From Paracoccaceae bacterium (GTDB taxonomy: Bacteria > Pseudomonadota > Alphaproteobacteria > Rhodobacterales > Rhodobacteraceae), in NCBI GenBank assembly GCA_026706985.1, contig JAPOXR010000046.1:1-64000 (forward strand): a DNA stretch of 64,000 nucleotides, read 5' to 3'. A program made the position numbers and the translations under genes. Each line of letters begins with the position of its first letter. Within the stretch, counting starts at the first letter, position 1. The notes beneath the pieces were generated by a model. It saw nothing but the letters and a program-made list of their open reading frames with translations, ran no database searches and had not been told where the DNA came from. Shown here one piece after another: positions 45,156 to 54,851 of the stretch.

Positions 45156-45830
45156 ATGCAACGCCAGGACGGCGGTTATGCCGGCAAGATTTCGGAGGCA
45201 CGGATCCGCGCCCGCAACAAGACGAGAATTCTCGGCTCGGCAGTACAACTGTTCGCGGCAAAGGGGTTCGAGGGAACCCGGCTGAGCGAGATTGCCGACC
45301 ATTGCGGCCTGCCTAGGGCAAATCTCTACTACTATTTCTCGTCGAAGGATCGGATCTACACGGCATTGATCGAGCAGGTCATCGATGGCTGGGATGGTGT
45401 TTTCGAACACATTCGTCCCGATCGCGAGCCGCGGGAAGCGATCGAGGCATATGTGAAGGCAAAGCTGGAATACTCGCGGTCATATCCGGTCGAATCCCGT
45501 TTCTTCGCCAGCGAAATTCTCCGCGGGGCCGGGTTTCTGACCCGCAGGCACCGCCAGCATATGCGCGAGGTGACCGACCGGAAGGCAGAGGTGGTCAGGG
45601 AATGGGTGAAGCTCGGCAAGCTCTCGCCGGTCGATCCCTATCATTTCTTCATCGTGCTATGGTCAGCGACACAATTCTACGCCGATTACGGACATCTGGC
45701 AGCCGGAATCATTCACAGGAAGAGGTTGACACGACGCGACTTTGCCGTCGCCGCCGCAACCATCTCGGGATTGGTTCTTGACGGCTGCAGCACCGACCAG
45801 GCATCCGCCACCAGGGTCAATGTCTCCTGA
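45156..45830 (+). CDS. TetR/AcrR-family regulator, RutR-like
   Basis: A TetR-family repressor with an N-terminal HTH: RILGSAVQLFAAKGFEGTRL, SEIADHCGLPRANLYYYFSS. The C-terminal ligand domain resembles that of RutR, the pyrimidine-responsive regulator (KLEYSRSYPVESRFFASEIL, WVKLGKLSPVDPYHFFIVLW). Start codons at 45156, 45132 and upstream GTGs are possible. 45156 has GAGGGAGCG upstream. It is divergent from the UDG-led operon, and the twin palindromes between them are its likely operators. RutR likeness plus a nucleoside-type importer points to a pyrimidine- or purine-like inducer, as inference. Confidence 0.85.
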   Translation: MQRQDGGYAGKISEARIRARNKTRILGSAVQLFAAKGFEGTRLSEIADHCGLPRANLYYYFSSKDRIYTALIEQVIDGWDGVFEHIRPDREPREAIEAYVKAKLEYSRSYPVESRFFASEILRGAGFLTRRHRQHMREVTDRKAEVVREWVKLGKLSPVDPYHFFIVLWSATQFYADYGHLAAGIIHRKRLTRRDFAVAAATISGLVLDGCSTDQASATRVNVS

Positions 45831-46009
45831 CAATCCCGCCACGGACCAAGCCGCAATGCCATTTGCCTTGTGCCGATCGATCCTGCCGGTTCAGGAGGTA
45901 ATCACGGCACCGGCTTCCACGCTGCAACCAGGAATTTCGATTGGCCGGGGAGCTTCCGTTCGGGTTCCACCCTCGTATGCTCACTCCGCGTCCCCGGCCA
46001 CACCAGTTA

Positions 46010-47210
46010 ATGCTCTGATTCATTCATTTGCTTTCCATTTCGTCGAGTTTCCGGTGGCCTATCTTCCGGGCCTCCACGGGATCTAACGGCATCCGGCTCC
46101 AGCGGAACGGCCGGGCATGGTCGGCATTGTGATGCGCGATGTAACCATCGATCGCCGCGGTGCACTCGTCAAGCGAGTCGAAGACCGCATGTCTCAGCCT
46201 CTTCCTTGTCAGCTTCAAGAAGAAACCCTCGACGGCGTTCATCCACGAGGCTGAGGTCGGAGTGAAGTGGAATTGCCAGTCTGGGCGGTCCCTGAGCCAT
46301 TCACGGATCTCCGTCAACTTGTGCGGAGAGATGTTGTCGAGGATGACGTGCGCCGGGCGTCCCGTCTCTATCCCCTCGGCGACATGGTCGAGGAAGGCAA
46401 GGAACTCCGCTGAACGTTGGCGGCGGGCCGTCTGGTGGATGGCCTTGCAGGTGGCGGCATCGAGGGCCGTGAGCAGGCAAGCGGTGCCGTTCCGCTTGTG
46501 GTCGTGCGTCTTCGTCCCGGCATGGCCTGGCTTCATGGGCAGGGATTTCTGCGTTCGCCCGAGCGGCTGGATCTGCGGCTTTTCATCCACCGAGAGGATG
46601 ACGGCGTGGTCCGGCGGGTCGACATAGAGGCCGACAACGTCGCCGACTTTGATCCCGAACCTCGGGTCACGCGGGACCTTGAATGTCTTCACCTGGTTCG
46701 GCCTGACACCGTTGGCCTTCAGGATGTTGTGCATGGTGGAGACGGACATCCCCAGCCTCTCCGCCAGCTCCCGCACCGTCCAGCGCCGGGCATGCGGCGG
46801 CGGCGACATCGCAAGCGCGATCGCGGCCTTCACCCGTTCCCCGGAGATCGGCTTCTTCCCCGGCGGGCGGGTGGCATCATGGAGCAGCCCGTCCACCCCC
46901 TCGGCAAGGAAGCGGGCCCACCAGCGCCAGACCGTCGGCTTCGACATGCCGGTCCGGCGCATGGTCTCGACCAGCCCGCACCCCGATCCCAGCTCCAGGA
47001 TGATGCGGGCCCGCCAGACATGCTTCCGCAGGCTCCGCGGGTTGTTGGCGACGTGTTCGAGGCGCTGACGCTCGTCATCCGAAAGCCTGATCTCCCGCCT
47101 TGTCGATTTCCTGCCCATTCCCCTGTCTCCTCTGTCATTGGCCGCATGATGGCGGCAGGAAAGACAGTATCACGCTCCGGGAATCAATAGAATCTTTTGT
47201 ATCGAAAATA
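46010..47210 (-). mobile_element. Second IS630-family element (right end not resolved)
   Basis: The left end begins ATGCTCTGATTC at 46010 after a TA at 46008-46009. It aligns with the left end of the element at 31252. I could not find a convincing matching right end. The end coordinate is an estimate from the 97-bp distance between transposase start and right end in the first element. The transposase is intact. Confidence 0.6.
46024..47118 (-). CDS. IS630-family transposase (diverged copy)
   Basis: This 364-residue transposase is co-linear with that at 31268-32359. It shares blocks such as ARIILELGSGCGLVETMRRT, VDEKPQIQPLGRT and TSASWMNAVEGFF, but differs at many positions, and the N-terminal 30 residues are quite different. 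The DDE residues (VDEKPQ, VILDNISPHK, NAVEGFFLKL) are present. It is a related but separate IS, not a recent copy. It inserted just downstream of the TetR gene. Confidence 0.94.
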   Translation of the reverse strand: MGRKSTRREIRLSDDERQRLEHVANNPRSLRKHVWRARIILELGSGCGLVETMRRTGMSKPTVWRWWARFLAEGVDGLLHDATRPPGKKPISGERVKAAIALAMSPPPHARRWTVRELAERLGMSVSTMHNILKANGVRPNQVKTFKVPRDPRFGIKVGDVVGLYVDPPDHAVILSVDEKPQIQPLGRTQKSLPMKPGHAGTKTHDHKRNGTACLLTALDAATCKAIHQTARRQRSAEFLAFLDHVAEGIETGRPAHVILDNISPHKLTEIREWLRDRPDWQFHFTPTSASWMNAVEGFFLKLTRKRLRHAVFDSLDECTAAIDGYIAHHNADHARPFRWSRMPLDPVEARKIGHRKLDEMESK

Positions 47211-47645
47211 CACTGGACATCATCATATCCGAAGATTATGGTTTCCCTGCCGCGGGCGCGATTGCTTCTGGCAAGCCCGATCTGTCGGGTCTGACCCTCA
47301 AGATCGATATGGACCTTGAAGTCAGTTATCGCCGGACGAGGCGATCAGCCGCTTGAGATGGAAGTGCCTCGGCAGTGCCGCACTGGCGAGGGCCTGTCCG
47401 ACGCAGTCATTGCCGATATCAGCAACCTGGCTTAGCCCGTCGAGCAAACCAAGCGCCCGCAGGACACCGGCGTTTATGCCGATACTGACATTGGTACCGC
47501 CGGCCTCGACCCTTAGCATGGTCGAGCGGGAAATGAAGGCGCCCTCCAACCGGTCTTGGCTGGAGTTTAAAGTTTAAGCGGTTTTAGTTACGAATTTCGT
47601 TTGACGATTCGGATCCAAGTCTTTCAAATTTCTCACCAACCGGCT
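47119..47645. other. Intergenic region with a degraded enoyl-CoA-hydratase tail
   Basis: No intact gene is seen. Minus-strand positions about 47575-47520 read LNSSQDRLEGAF. This matches LYSSEDQLEGAR near the end of the intact enoyl-CoA hydratase 100 bp away, so it is probably a leftover copy of that 3' end. A 75-codon minus-strand frame (47322-47549) running on from it has no recognisable domain. Confidence 0.5.
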
Positions 47646-48431
47646 TCAGCGACCCTTCCAAACCGGGTCGCGCTTTTCGGCGAAGGCGCGGGCACCCTCA
47701 AGCTGGTCTTCGCTGGAGTATAGGCGGTCGATTGTTGCGAATTGCCTCTTCACGATGCGGTTCAGCGCGTCCTGAAAGCGCATGGCCTCGGCTTCGCGCA
47801 CAACCTCCTTGATTGCGGCATAGACCAAGGGCGGCCCGCTTTCGAGAAGCCGTGCCAGCTCCCATGCTTTGCCGCGCAGTTCTGCCGGCTCCACAATCTC
47901 GCGCAGCAACCCCCACCGGAGCGCTTCCCCGGCGTCAAACCAGCGGCCGGTCAGCAGCAGGTCCATCGCCAGATGATAGGGCAGTCGTTTCGGAAGCTTG
48001 ATTGAGGCTGCGTCGGCGATGGTTCCGGAGCGGATTTCCGGCAGTGCGAATGTCGCGTTGCCGCTGGCGAGGATTAGGTCGCAGGAAAGCGCCAGTTCCA
48101 GCCCGCCGCCGCAGCAGATGCCATTGACGGCACAGATCACGGGCTTGTTCATGTTGCCGAGTTCCTGCAGCCCGCCGAATCCGCCGATGCCGTAATCGCC
48201 ATCGACCGCGTCTCCTCCGGACGCGGCTTTCAGATCCCATCCGGCGGAAAAGAACCGGTCGCCCTCGGCTCGGAGAATTGCGATCCGCAACTCCGGGTTG
48301 TCACGGAATTCCTTGAAGGTCTCACCCATCAGGCGGCTGGTCGTCAAGTCGATCGCATTTGCTTTGGGCCGATCCAACGTCACCTCGAGAATGCCGCCCT
48401 CGCGGTATATCTTGATTGGATGTTCGGTCAT
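47646..48431 (-). CDS. Enoyl-CoA hydratase / crotonobetainyl-CoA hydratase (CaiD-like)
   Basis: This 261-residue crotonase-fold enzyme has the oxyanion-hole motifs FFSAGWDLKAAS and NGICCGGGLELALSCDLILA. The catalytic Glu is in ALPEIRSGTIAD. The GWDLKAA and GGFGGLQEL pattern resembles carnitinyl-CoA dehydratases (CaiD). With the CoA ligase and acyl-CoA dehydrogenase upstream it forms a small operon for activating and dehydrogenating or hydrating an acid, perhaps a betaine-type acid. The carnitine assignment is a likelihood, not proof. Confidence 0.85.
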   Translation of the reverse strand: MTEHPIKIYREGGILEVTLDRPKANAIDLTTSRLMGETFKEFRDNPELRIAILRAEGDRFFSAGWDLKAASGGDAVDGDYGIGGFGGLQELGNMNKPVICAVNGICCGGGLELALSCDLILASGNATFALPEIRSGTIADAASIKLPKRLPYHLAMDLLLTGRWFDAGEALRWGLLREIVEPAELRGKAWELARLLESGPPLVYAAIKEVVREAEAMRFQDALNRIVKRQFATIDRLYSSEDQLEGARAFAEKRDPVWKGR

Positions 48432-48458
48432 GCTTCTTTGAACTCCCGTTGAACGGTC

Positions 48459-50507
48459 TTACGGTGTATCCTGACATTGCCTGCGTATCAGGGCATCCGC
48501 CGCGACGCCGCCCGAGTCCAGGGCCAGGAATGGGTTGATTTCGACTTCCAGAATTTGCGGCTCATGCGTCCGGGCAAATTCTGCGAGGCAGTGGGAAGCC
48601 GACAGGATGGCGCCAATATCGGCGCCGAGGCAGTTACGGTAACCCTGCAGGATAGGCCAGCAGCGGAGACGTGTGAGAGCCGACAGGAATTCGTCATCGG
48701 TGAAGGGGAGCAATAGCGACCGCGCATCGTCGAGAATTTCCGCATTGGTTCCGCCTGCCGCTATGGTCATGAGAAATGCGCCCGAATTGTCGCGGATTAT
48801 TCCCAGCATCAATTCCGCCACGGGATGCATGATCTGCGTCTCGATCAGATAGTTTCCGCCCTCCGGCATCGCCCGGCAGGCGCTGGCAACAGCGTGTCGG
48901 TTGCGAAGATTCAAAATGACGGCGCCGGCTTCGGTTTTGTGGGCAGGTCCGACAGCTTTCAGCACCACCGGAAAACCGACCTCGGCAGCAGATTCCGCTG
49001 CCGCCTCCGCGGTTGCGGCGGTACGGAAGCGGGGCACTGTCAGCCCGGATGCTGCCAATAGCCGCTTCGAGTCGGCTTCATTCAGGGTTTCGCTCCCGGA
49101 CAGGGGCGGGGTGGCGACCCAAAGGGGATGCGATGGCCGGCTCCAGACCTCACCGATATCGGCCGCCGCTTCGGCGGCGGCGAGGGCTTCATCGACACCA
49201 TGCATCGGTGCGATACCGCTGGAGATGAGACGGCTTGACCAGGATTCGGGAAGGCATTCGGGCAGGGTTGACAGGAGGCCGGTGGGCCGGTCGGTGCATT
49301 GTTCGATGGCCCGTACGGCGGGTTCCCAGGCTATGTCTGAACATCTGTCGGGGCGCGGAAAGTCCATGACCAGGAACAGGAGATCGTAATTCCCGAGATG
49401 CATTGCCGAGAATATCTCTCTGAGGGCGGTTTCATTCCCCCAATGATAGGTATGGTAATCAAGCGGGTTGGCAAGATGCACCCTCGGTCCCAGCGCTTCT
49501 TTCAGCGCCGTGCTCTGCGCCGGTCCGAGATCCGGAAAATCCAGCATCCGCTCCTGTGCGGCATCCGCCATCAGGCAGGCTTCGCCACCGGAACAGGAAA
49601 GTGAGCCGATGCGGCGGCCTTTCAACGGACCGAAGAGGTGCAGGAGCTTCAATGTCTCGAGGAGGCACGGAATGCTGCGCAGGCGGGCGATGCCGAGGCG
49701 GTGCAGGAGGGCGGATGAAAACGCCTCGCTGCCGGCGATAGCGCCGGTATGCGAAATCACGGTTTCACGGCCCTGCAGGCTGGTTCCCGCCTTCATGGCG
49801 GCAATCGGCTTGCGCAATTGCCGCGCACGGGCTGCAAGCTGTTCGAACTTCCGTGTCTCGCCGAAGCCCTCGATATGCAGTCCGAGCGCCGTTATCCGCG
49901 GATCATCCAGTAATTCGGTGGCGATATCGGTGAGGCTTGTCTGGGATTGATTGCCAACCGTCACAACGCAGGCAATCGGCAACCCACGCGTCTGCATGGT
50001 CATGTTGATCGCGATATTGGAACTCTGCGCGATGATGGCGACCCCGCTGGAGCATCGCTCGCCGCCATGTTGATCCGGCCACAGCGCAACGCCATCGAGA
50101 TAATTCACCAGCCCGTAACAATTGGGACCGAGGATGGTCATCTCACCGGCGGATACGACCAGTTCCTGCTGCCTGTGCCGACCTCCGGGCTCCTCGATCT
50201 CCGATTCCGCATATCCGGAGGCGAAGCAGATGGCGCCGCCGGCTCCTCTTGCCGCCAGTTGCCGTAGAATCTCCGGCGTCAGGTCCCGGTTCACGCCGAT
50301 GAAGCTGGCATCGGGTGGGGCCGGCAGGTCGGAAACCGAACGATAGCAGGCGATCCCATGCATATCGCTGCGGGTCGGGTGGACCGGCCAGATATCGCCT
50401 TCGAAACCCATGCGCAGGCATTGCTCGACCACATTCGCCGCCCAGTCGCCGCCGAAAACGGCGACATGCCGCGGCCGCAGCAGGCGCGCCAAGCCGGAGC
50501 GCTTCAT
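48459..50507 (-). CDS. NDP-forming acyl-CoA synthetase (acetate-CoA ligase family)
   Basis: This 682-residue single-chain enzyme has the CoA-binding and ligase domains first (RPRHVAVFGGDWAANVVEQC, ILGPNCYGLVNYLDGV) and a phospho-histidine motif SHTGAIAGS with H253. A C-terminal ATP-grasp domain follows (PVVLKAVGPAHKTEAGAV, LEVEINPFLAL). This is the alpha-beta order of ADP-forming acetyl-CoA-synthetase-like ligases. It should activate an organic acid to its CoA ester for the dehydrogenase and hydratase beside it. It overlaps the acyl-CoA dehydrogenase gene by four bases. Confidence 0.88.
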   Translation of the reverse strand: MKRSGLARLLRPRHVAVFGGDWAANVVEQCLRMGFEGDIWPVHPTRSDMHGIACYRSVSDLPAPPDASFIGVNRDLTPEILRQLAARGAGGAICFASGYAESEIEEPGGRHRQQELVVSAGEMTILGPNCYGLVNYLDGVALWPDQHGGERCSSGVAIIAQSSNIAINMTMQTRGLPIACVVTVGNQSQTSLTDIATELLDDPRITALGLHIEGFGETRKFEQLAARARQLRKPIAAMKAGTSLQGRETVISHTGAIAGSEAFSSALLHRLGIARLRSIPCLLETLKLLHLFGPLKGRRIGSLSCSGGEACLMADAAQERMLDFPDLGPAQSTALKEALGPRVHLANPLDYHTYHWGNETALREIFSAMHLGNYDLLFLVMDFPRPDRCSDIAWEPAVRAIEQCTDRPTGLLSTLPECLPESWSSRLISSGIAPMHGVDEALAAAEAAADIGEVWSRPSHPLWVATPPLSGSETLNEADSKRLLAASGLTVPRFRTAATAEAAAESAAEVGFPVVLKAVGPAHKTEAGAVILNLRNRHAVASACRAMPEGGNYLIETQIMHPVAELMLGIIRDNSGAFLMTIAAGGTNAEILDDARSLLLPFTDDEFLSALTRLRCWPILQGYRNCLGADIGAILSASHCLAEFARTHEPQILEVEINPFLALDSGGVAADALIRRQCQDTP

Positions 50508-51664
50508 CCTCCGAGCGGCCGCAGCAGGCTACGACTGATGATGTGCCGCTGGATTTCCGAGGTGCCGTCCCAAATCCGCTCAACCCGCGCATCGCGCCAG
50601 AACCGCTCAAATGGCAGGTCCGACATCAAACCCATGCCGCCATGGATCTGAATACATTCATCCGTCACCCGGGCCAGCATTTCGGTGGCATAGAGTTTGG
50701 CACTGGCGATTTCGCGGTCAGCCGGGAGACCCTGATCGAGGCGCCAGGCCGCGGCCAGCGTCAGGTAATCGGCGGCATCGATTTCGGTGATCATGTCGGC
50801 GAATTTGAAGCCCACCCCCTGGAAGCGTCCGATCGGGCTGCCGAACTGTTTTCGCTCAACAGCGTGGGGAAGCGTCAATTCAAAAGCCCGCCGGGCGCGC
50901 CCTACGCAGCCGGCGGCAACGGTCAGACGGGTGGCGTAGAGCCACTCCTCGGCGATTTCGAAACCCTTGTGGGCTTCGCCCAGCATCTGTGATTCCGGCA
51001 CCCGGCAATTCTCAAATCTGAGAATGCAGTTTTCATAACCGCGGTGGGACACCGAGGCATATCCCGGGGAAATTTCAAATCCCGGTGTGCCGCGGTCGAT
51101 CAGAAAGCATGAAATGAGCTTCTTCATTCCCCGCTCTGTCTCTTCCTCGCCACTGGCGGCGAACAGGATCACGAAATCGGCGATATTGGCATGCGAAATA
51201 AAATGCTTGGTGCCGTCAATGATCCAGTCGCTGCCCTCACGCCTGGCCGAGCACTGCATTCCGCGCACATCCGACCCAGCACCCGGCTCGGTCATGGCGA
51301 GGGCATCGAACCGCTCGCCCCTGACCGCGGGAAGCAGATATTTTTCCCGCTGCTCCCCTTCGCAGGCCATGAGAATTCCCGATGGCCGACCGAAAAACAC
51401 CGTGAGGGCCGCCGAGCCGCGTCCCAATTCCCGCTCCACCAGGGTGAAGTCCAGATGCGACAACCCGCCGCCGCCGACCTCTTCGGGAAAGTTCGCCGCA
51501 TAGAAGCCGATGGATCCGCATTTGTCGGCGATATGCCGACCGAGTTCCGCCGGCACCTGTCCGCTGCGTTCCACTTCGGCTTCGTGTGGGTGGATTTCCG
51601 TTTCGACGAACCCGCGGACGGTCCGCACGATCAGCTCCTGTTCGTCGGTCAGTCCGAACTCCAT
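50504..51664 (-). CDS. Acyl-CoA dehydrogenase (CaiA-like)
   Basis: An acyl-CoA dehydrogenase of 386 residues, starting at MEFGLTDEQELIV (51664). The frame is open ten codons further upstream. FAD-binding motifs are AMTEPGAGSDVRGMQCSARR and ADFVILFAASG. The C-terminal IHGGMGLMSDLPFERFWRDA and RIWDGTSEIQRHIISR are typical. With the CoA ligase and hydratase it makes a ligase-dehydrogenase-hydratase set, as in gamma-butyrobetaine or carnitine-type breakdown. It is the first gene of that operon, divergent from the Gfo/Idh gene. Confidence 0.9.
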   Translation of the reverse strand: MEFGLTDEQELIVRTVRGFVETEIHPHEAEVERSGQVPAELGRHIADKCGSIGFYAANFPEEVGGGGLSHLDFTLVERELGRGSAALTVFFGRPSGILMACEGEQREKYLLPAVRGERFDALAMTEPGAGSDVRGMQCSARREGSDWIIDGTKHFISHANIADFVILFAASGEEETERGMKKLISCFLIDRGTPGFEISPGYASVSHRGYENCILRFENCRVPESQMLGEAHKGFEIAEEWLYATRLTVAAGCVGRARRAFELTLPHAVERKQFGSPIGRFQGVGFKFADMITEIDAADYLTLAAAWRLDQGLPADREIASAKLYATEMLARVTDECIQIHGGMGLMSDLPFERFWRDARVERIWDGTSEIQRHIISRSLLRPLGG

Positions 51665-51813
51665 GCTGAATTTCACTCCCGGACTCTTCGGCAACGCAGC
51701 ACCTATAGGATAAAGACGACATCCTGCGCAGCAAAATTCGGGTGTCCGCCAAAGCTTGCGGCGCGAAGGGCGGCTGGTGTTAATACGGGCAGGACGTGGA
51801 AGGACGGATTCGA

Positions 51814-52956
51814 ATGACAGAGATCAGGCAACCCATCAGATACGGTATGGTCGGCGGCGGATTGGGCGGCTTTATCGGCGGCGTTCACCGCATTGCCGCG
51901 GCGATGGATGGTGAATTCAGACTTGTCGCCGGGGCGCTTTCATCCAATCCGGAGGTGGCGCATGCATCGGCCTGTCAACTCGGGTTGCCGGCGGATCGGA
52001 GCTATGCCGATTACCGCCGAATGGCGGCTGTCGAATCCGAACGCGAAGATGGCATGCAGGCGGTGGTTATTGTCACGCCCAACCATTTGCATGCAGAACA
52101 GGCAAAGGCTTTTCTGGCAGCCGGAATTCATGTGATCTGCGACAAGCCGCTGACGGCGACGCTCGATCAGGCACTCGAACTGTATCGTGTGGCTAAGCGA
52201 TCGGACCGGATCTTTGCGGTAACCTATTGCTATACCGGCTATCCGATGGTGCGCGAGGCTAGACAACGGATCCGCGACGGGGAAATCGGCGCATTGCGGC
52301 TGATCGATGTCGAATATCCGCAGGGCTGGCTGGCAACTGCACTTGAGGAAACCGGCGACAAGAAAGCCTCCTGGCGAACCGACCCGCTGCAATCGGGACC
52401 CGGCGGCTGCGTGGCAGATATCGGAACACATGCCTATCACATGGCACGGTTTGTCTCCGGAGATGCGGTTGAATCGGTCTCGGCGCAGCTGACCCGTTTC
52501 AGCCCCGGCCGCAGGGTTGATGACGATGTGCAGGCACGGCTGCGTTTCGCCGGCGGTGCCCAGGGAATGTTGTGGGCGTCGCAGGTGGCGGTCGGGCATG
52601 AGAACGGGTTGAAATTCCGTATCTATGGGGAGAGTGGAAGCCTGGAATGGGTGCAGGCGGATCCGACCTATCTATGGAAAAGCACGCTTGACGGGCCGCG
52701 TCAGCTCCTGACCCGGGCCGGGGCCGGGGTCGGGAACGGATCGCTCAGGCATTGCCGGACCGCCGCCGGGCATCCGGAAGGATACCTGGAAGCCTTTGCG
52801 ACAATTTACACCGAGGCGGCGGAATGGATCCGGGCGGGTGAAGCGACGGCGGAGAATCTCTGCCCCGGCATTGAAGACGGGCTTGAAGGAATGCGCTTCA
52901 TAGACGCCTGTATCGCCAGTTCAAACCAGGATGGTGCCTGGACGGATCTGGGCTGA
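51814..52956 (+). CDS. Gfo/Idh/MocA-family oxidoreductase
   Basis: This 380-residue NAD(P)-dependent sugar or polyol dehydrogenase starts at the ATG at 51814, which has GGAAGGACGG upstream. It has a Rossmann motif (YGMVGGGLGGFIGGVHRIA), the CDKPLTATLDQALEL catalytic-Lys motif, and VADIGTHAYHMARFV with the catalytic His/Asp region. It is long for the family and ends with SNQDGAWTDLG. It is convergent with dxs, with only a few bases between the stops. The substrate is unknown, most likely an inositol- or sugar-like compound. Confidence 0.88.
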   Translation: MTEIRQPIRYGMVGGGLGGFIGGVHRIAAAMDGEFRLVAGALSSNPEVAHASACQLGLPADRSYADYRRMAAVESEREDGMQAVVIVTPNHLHAEQAKAFLAAGIHVICDKPLTATLDQALELYRVAKRSDRIFAVTYCYTGYPMVREARQRIRDGEIGALRLIDVEYPQGWLATALEETGDKKASWRTDPLQSGPGGCVADIGTHAYHMARFVSGDAVESVSAQLTRFSPGRRVDDDVQARLRFAGGAQGMLWASQVAVGHENGLKFRIYGESGSLEWVQADPTYLWKSTLDGPRQLLTRAGAGVGNGSLRHCRTAAGHPEGYLEAFATIYTEAAEWIRAGEATAENLCPGIEDGLEGMRFIDACIASSNQDGAWTDLG

Positions 52957-52961
52957 CACAA

Positions 52962-54851
52962 TCACTTGGCAAGCGCATTGCGCACTGTGGATGCGATATC
53001 GGAGACTCCCAGCCCGGCCTGTTCCAGCTGTCGCTGCGGCGTGTCATGGTCAATAAATCGGTCCGCCATCACCATCGGCCGGAATCTGAGACCATCATCG
53101 AATGCGCCCGCAAATGCCAGGTGATGCGAGACCTGCGCGGCAAATCCGCCGATTGATGCTTCTTCGACGGTGATCAGCGCTTCATGCCGGTGCGCCAACC
53201 GGTCCAGCAGAACGGTGTCCAGTGGCTTTGCGAAGCGGGCATCGGCGACGCTGACTGATATGCCTTCATTCTGCAATTGCTCCGCCGCGGCCAGGCAATC
53301 GGCGAGACGGGCGCCATAGGACAGGATGGCCGCGTCCGTGCCTTCCCGCATCATACGTCCTTCGCCGATGCGCAGGACCTCGCCGGATTGCGGCAGTGCT
53401 ATCCCGGTGCCGGCACCGCGGGGGTAGCGGAAAGCAATCGGACTTTCGTCCCAGGCGGCGGCGGTGGCCACCATATGCACCAGCTCCGCCTCGTCAGCCG
53501 CCGCCATCAGAACCATCCCCGGCACGCATCCCATATAAGCGATGTCAAAAGCGCCGCAGTGAGTCTGGCCATCGGCACCGACGAATCCGGCCCGGTCGAG
53601 GGCGAAACGCACCGGTAGGTCCTGAATCGCAACATCGTGGATGATCTGGTCGACCGCCCGCTGCAGAAAGGTTGAATAGACCGCGACAAACGGCTTCATC
53701 CCTTCCGCCGCGAGAGCCGCGGCAAAGGTCACGGAGTGTTGCTCGGCGAGCCCGACATCAAACACCCGGTGCGGAAACTGCAATGCGAACCTGTCGATGC
53801 CGGTACCCGAAGGCATGGCCGCGGTGATGGCCACAATCCTGTCATCCGCCTGCGCTTCCCGGATCAGGCTGTCGCTGAACACCCGCGTATAGGATGGAGC
53901 GGAGAGCGCTTTCGTTTCCATTTCTCCTGTTTCGGAATCGAACTTGCCGACACCGTGATATTTGTCTTCGGAACTTTCCGCCGGTGGAAAGCCGTTTCCC
54001 TTGCGGGTGATGACATGCAGCAGCAGGGGCCCCTTGCCGGGATAGTCGCGGACATAGCGGAGTATGGGAATGAGTTGGTCCATGTCATGCCCGTCCACCG
54101 GGCCGAAATAGTGGAAGCCGAGTTCCTCAAACAGCACACCGCTGCTGATCAGGCGGCGGGCATATCCATCGGCGAACTCAGCCGCCGCCTTGAAGGCCCC
54201 CGGCAGGGCCTCTTTCAGCTGAGTTCCGATTTCGCGGATCGTGACGAATTCCTTGGATGAGAAGATCCGCGACAAGTATTTTGCCATGGCGCCGACCGGC
54301 GGTGCGATCGACATTTCATTGTCATTCAGAATCACGATCATCCGGTTGGCCATGGCACCGGCATTGTTCAGCCCTTCGAAGGCAAGGCCGCCGGTGAGCG
54401 CGCCGTCGCCGATGACCGCGACCACCCTGTTGCTGCCATGTGACAGATCGCGCGCCACGGCAAATCCCAGCGCCGCGGAAACTGAAGTCGAGGCGTGCGC
54501 CGCGCCGAATGGGTCATATTCGCTTTCCGAACGCTTGCTGAATCCGGAAAGACCACCCCCCTGCCGCAGTGAGTGCATGCGGTGCCGCCGCTCGGTCAGG
54601 ATCTTGTGCGGATAGACCTGGTGGCCGACATCCCAGATGATTTTGTCGTGCGGCGCATCAAAAATGTGATGCAGCGCCACCGTCAACTCAACCACACCGA
54701 GACCGGCACCGAGATGTCCGCCGGTATTCGATACCGTCTCAATGAGATCGCTTCTGACCTCGTCCGCCAACTGCCTGAGCTGCGCCGGGCTCAGGTTCCG
54801 CAGATCATCGGGCTTGTCGATGCGGTCGAGTAACGGGGTCGGTTTTGGCAT
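52962..54851 (-). CDS. dxs: 1-deoxy-D-xylulose-5-phosphate synthase (Dxs)
   Basis: This thiamine-diphosphate enzyme of 629 residues starts at [12 protein letters not shown] (54851). The open frame upstream has no conserved residues. Landmarks are [19 protein letters not shown], the thiamine motif [10 protein letters not shown] with NDNEMSI, and the catalytic Glu in [16 protein letters not shown]. It condenses pyruvate and glyceraldehyde-3-phosphate in the first step of isoprenoid and thiamine/pyridoxal synthesis. Alphaproteobacterial dxs usually sits by ispA or xseB. Here it is alone among catabolic genes, so it may be a second copy. Confidence 0.93.
   Translation of the reverse strand: MPKPTPLLDRIDKPDDLRNLSPAQLRQLADEVRSDLIETVSNTGGHLGAGLGVVELTVALHHIFDAPHDKIIWDVGHQVYPHKILTERRHRMHSLRQGGGLSGFSKRSESEYDPFGAAHASTSVSAALGFAVARDLSHGSNRVVAVIGDGALTGGLAFEGLNNAGAMANRMIVILNDNEMSIAPPVGAMAKYLSRIFSSKEFVTIREIGTQLKEALPGAFKAAAEFADGYARRLISSGVLFEELGFHYFGPVDGHDMDQLIPILRYVRDYPGKGPLLLHVITRKGNGFPPAESSEDKYHGVGKFDSETGEMETKALSAPSYTRVFSDSLIREAQADDRIVAITAAMPSGTGIDRFALQFPHRVFDVGLAEQHSVTFAAALAAEGMKPFVAVYSTFLQRAVDQIIHDVAIQDLPVRFALDRAGFVGADGQTHCGAFDIAYMGCVPGMVLMAAADEAELVHMVATAAAWDESPIAFRYPRGAGTGIALPQSGEVLRIGEGRMMREGTDAAILSYGARLADCLAAAEQLQNEGISVSVADARFAKPLDTVLLDRLAHRHEALITVEEASIGGFAAQVSHHLAFAGAFDDGLRFRPMVMADRFIDHDTPQRQLEQAGLGVSDIASTVRNALAK

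Noticed and set aside
47322-47549. 75-codon minus-strand frame
   Set aside because: It begins in the degraded hydratase tail and its remainder matches no family I recognise.
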